Source: Chryseobacterium ginsenosidimutans (GTDB lineage Bacteria > Bacteroidota > Bacteroidia > Flavobacteriales > Weeksellaceae). From it: DNA of 64,000 nucleotides. The stretch is taken from NCBI RefSeq assembly GCF_024807225.1, contig NZ_JANUCO010000001.1:1116001-1180000 (forward strand), written 5' to 3'. Positions 63,184 to 64,000 of the stretch are shown one piece after another; within the stretch, counting starts at the first letter, position 1, and each line of letters begins with the position of its first letter. The position numbers were made by a program, and so were the translations under genes. Under the pieces are notes generated by a model that was given only the letters and a program-made list of their open reading frames with translations, did no database searches and was not told the origin of the DNA.

Positions 63184-64000
63184 ATGATTAAATTAAATAT
63201 AATATTTTTCGGAATATTTCAATTTTTTTGCTGTTTTGCTCAAAAGGTAAATACTACGGAATATGTTGATATTAAAAATCAATACTTTAAAGATGCGGTT
63301 AATATTGAAAAGTATTTACCTAAAAATATAGATAAAAAAGGGGGAACAGATTATACAGATTTGTTTCAAAAAGCTCTTGATGAAAATACAAAACTGATAT
63401 TACCAAATTATCCGGTACTTATCTCTGATAAAGGGCTTAATTTACATTCAAACCAATATATTTTATTTCAGCCGAATTCAAAAATAATCTTAAAGAGCAG
63501 TATTAGAGGAGGTTATAAATTAATTAATATAAGTAATGTTATGAATGTTACTATCTTCTTTTTAAATATAGAAGGAGATAAATATACTCATCTGTCCAAT
63601 GAAGGAGAATGGGGAAATGGTGTGTCAATAAAATCAAGCAGCAATATCAAGTTGTTTAAGCCAATGATTTCAAAATTTTGGGGAGACGGCATTTATATTG
63701 GGCAAGAAACTACAGTTCCCAAAAATATAACTGTAAATGGTGGGCTAGTAAATGATAACAGAAGAAATGGAATTTCTATAATATCAGGAATCAATATTTT
63801 GATAAAAAATACTACGATTAGTAATACCAGAGGTCACAATCCACAAAGCGGTATTGATATCGAACCCAACTCAAGTAGTAATGAAATAACAAATGTGGTA
63901 TTAGACGGTATTATCACAAAAAATAATGCGGTGCATGGCATTATTGTTTCCACGGGGAATTTAAACGGTACCATTAAGCCTATTTCAATTAAAATAAATA
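63184..64000 (+). CDS. Right-handed parallel beta-helix protein, partial
   Basis: From ATG 63184 the frame stays open to the window end (272 codons). Signal peptide (MIKLNIIFFGIFQFFCCFAQ), then YLPKNIDKKGGTDYTDLFQKAL, a pectate-lyase-3-like start, and rungs with repeating hydrophobic patterns (GDGIYIG, NGISIISGINILIKNT, GIDIEPNSSS, HGIIVST). This is a beta-helix fold as in GH28 or polysaccharide lyases; D/E catalytic residues cannot be fixed without the rest. A gene in this place may cut or modify the locus's polysaccharide. Not in the length-filtered ORF set because it lacks a stop in the window. Confidence 0.75.
   Translation, partial: MIKLNIIFFGIFQFFCCFAQKVNTTEYVDIKNQYFKDAVNIEKYLPKNIDKKGGTDYTDLFQKALDENTKLILPNYPVLISDKGLNLHSNQYILFQPNSKIILKSSIRGGYKLINISNVMNVTIFFLNIEGDKYTHLSNEGEWGNGVSIKSSSNIKLFKPMISKFWGDGIYIGQETTVPKNITVNGGLVNDNRRNGISIISGINILIKNTTISNTRGHNPQSGIDIEPNSSSNEITNVVLDGIITKNNAVHGIIVSTGNLNGTIKPISIKIN

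Overview
The window is a chromosomal segment of a Flavobacteriia member, most like Chryseobacterium or another Weeksellaceae. The evidence is an AT-rich composition, an absence of clear Shine-Dalgarno sites, many TAnnTTTG promoter -7 boxes, type IX secretion proteins (a PorP/SprF-family protein and T9SS sorting tails), DUF3822 and DUF5606 genes, a complex I operon with a short NuoG, and a Cys-rich 'bacteriocin-like' peptide. I see no transposase, prophage or CRISPR array.

Layout. 1-7.8 kb: coaD (partial) and ddl diverge from a PASTA-domain membrane protein, followed by an RluD-type pseudouridine synthase, a PorP/SprF protein, hemW, murI, and a divergent nitroreductase/HxlR-regulator pair. 7.8-17.2 kb: housekeeping genes (rsmD, DUF3822, an Smr protein, a YfcE-like phosphoesterase, a serine hydrolase, a SixA-like phosphatase, ruvX, def, DUF5606, mazG) with two uncharacterised exported proteins. 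17.2-25.4 kb: a 1238-residue phosphoesterase / kinase-like / beta-barrel protein, an HD-domain protein fused to a Pycsar-effector-like membrane domain, a bestrophin, and a 770-residue GAF protein. 25.4-39.8 kb: the complete complex I operon nuoA-N on the minus strand, with one outer-membrane-type gene inserted between nuoF and nuoG. 39.8-51.5 kb: a T9SS tail remnant, a small membrane protein, an acetyltransferase, a YugP protease, YigZ, the Cys-rich peptide, a MITE-like repeat, ribD, a DUF349 protein, aroE, a secreted endonuclease I, an FtsX-like permease, rbfA, mce and a tRNA with anticodon CAU. 51.9-64 kb: a Wzx/Wzy-type capsule or exopolysaccharide locus (CapD/FlaA1-like, Wza, Wzc, WbpP-like, WbpO-like, glycosyltransferase-like, Wzx, Wzy, and a right-handed beta-helix protein running off the end).

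The most striking pattern cuts across genes. Seven conserved genes (rluD-like, hemW, HxlR regulator, mazG, nuoN, nuoG, capD-like) each carry one frameshift, and each is a single extra base in the same context: AGAAC(C/T) reads AGAAAC(C/T), on either strand and in more than one codon phase. Otherwise these genes are intact. This points to a systematic sequencing or assembly error tied to a sequence context (possibly a modified base), or to an unusual DNA-level mutation, rather than to seven real pseudogenes or programmed frameshifting.

How the genes work together: the nuo operon encodes a full proton-pumping NADH dehydrogenase. The polysaccharide locus would make UDP-GlcNAc-derived sugars including a likely UDP-GalNAcA (WbpP-like plus WbpO-like), assemble a repeat unit, flip it (Wzx), polymerise it (Wzy) and export it (Wzc/Wza). 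ddl, murI and the PASTA protein belong to cell-wall metabolism.
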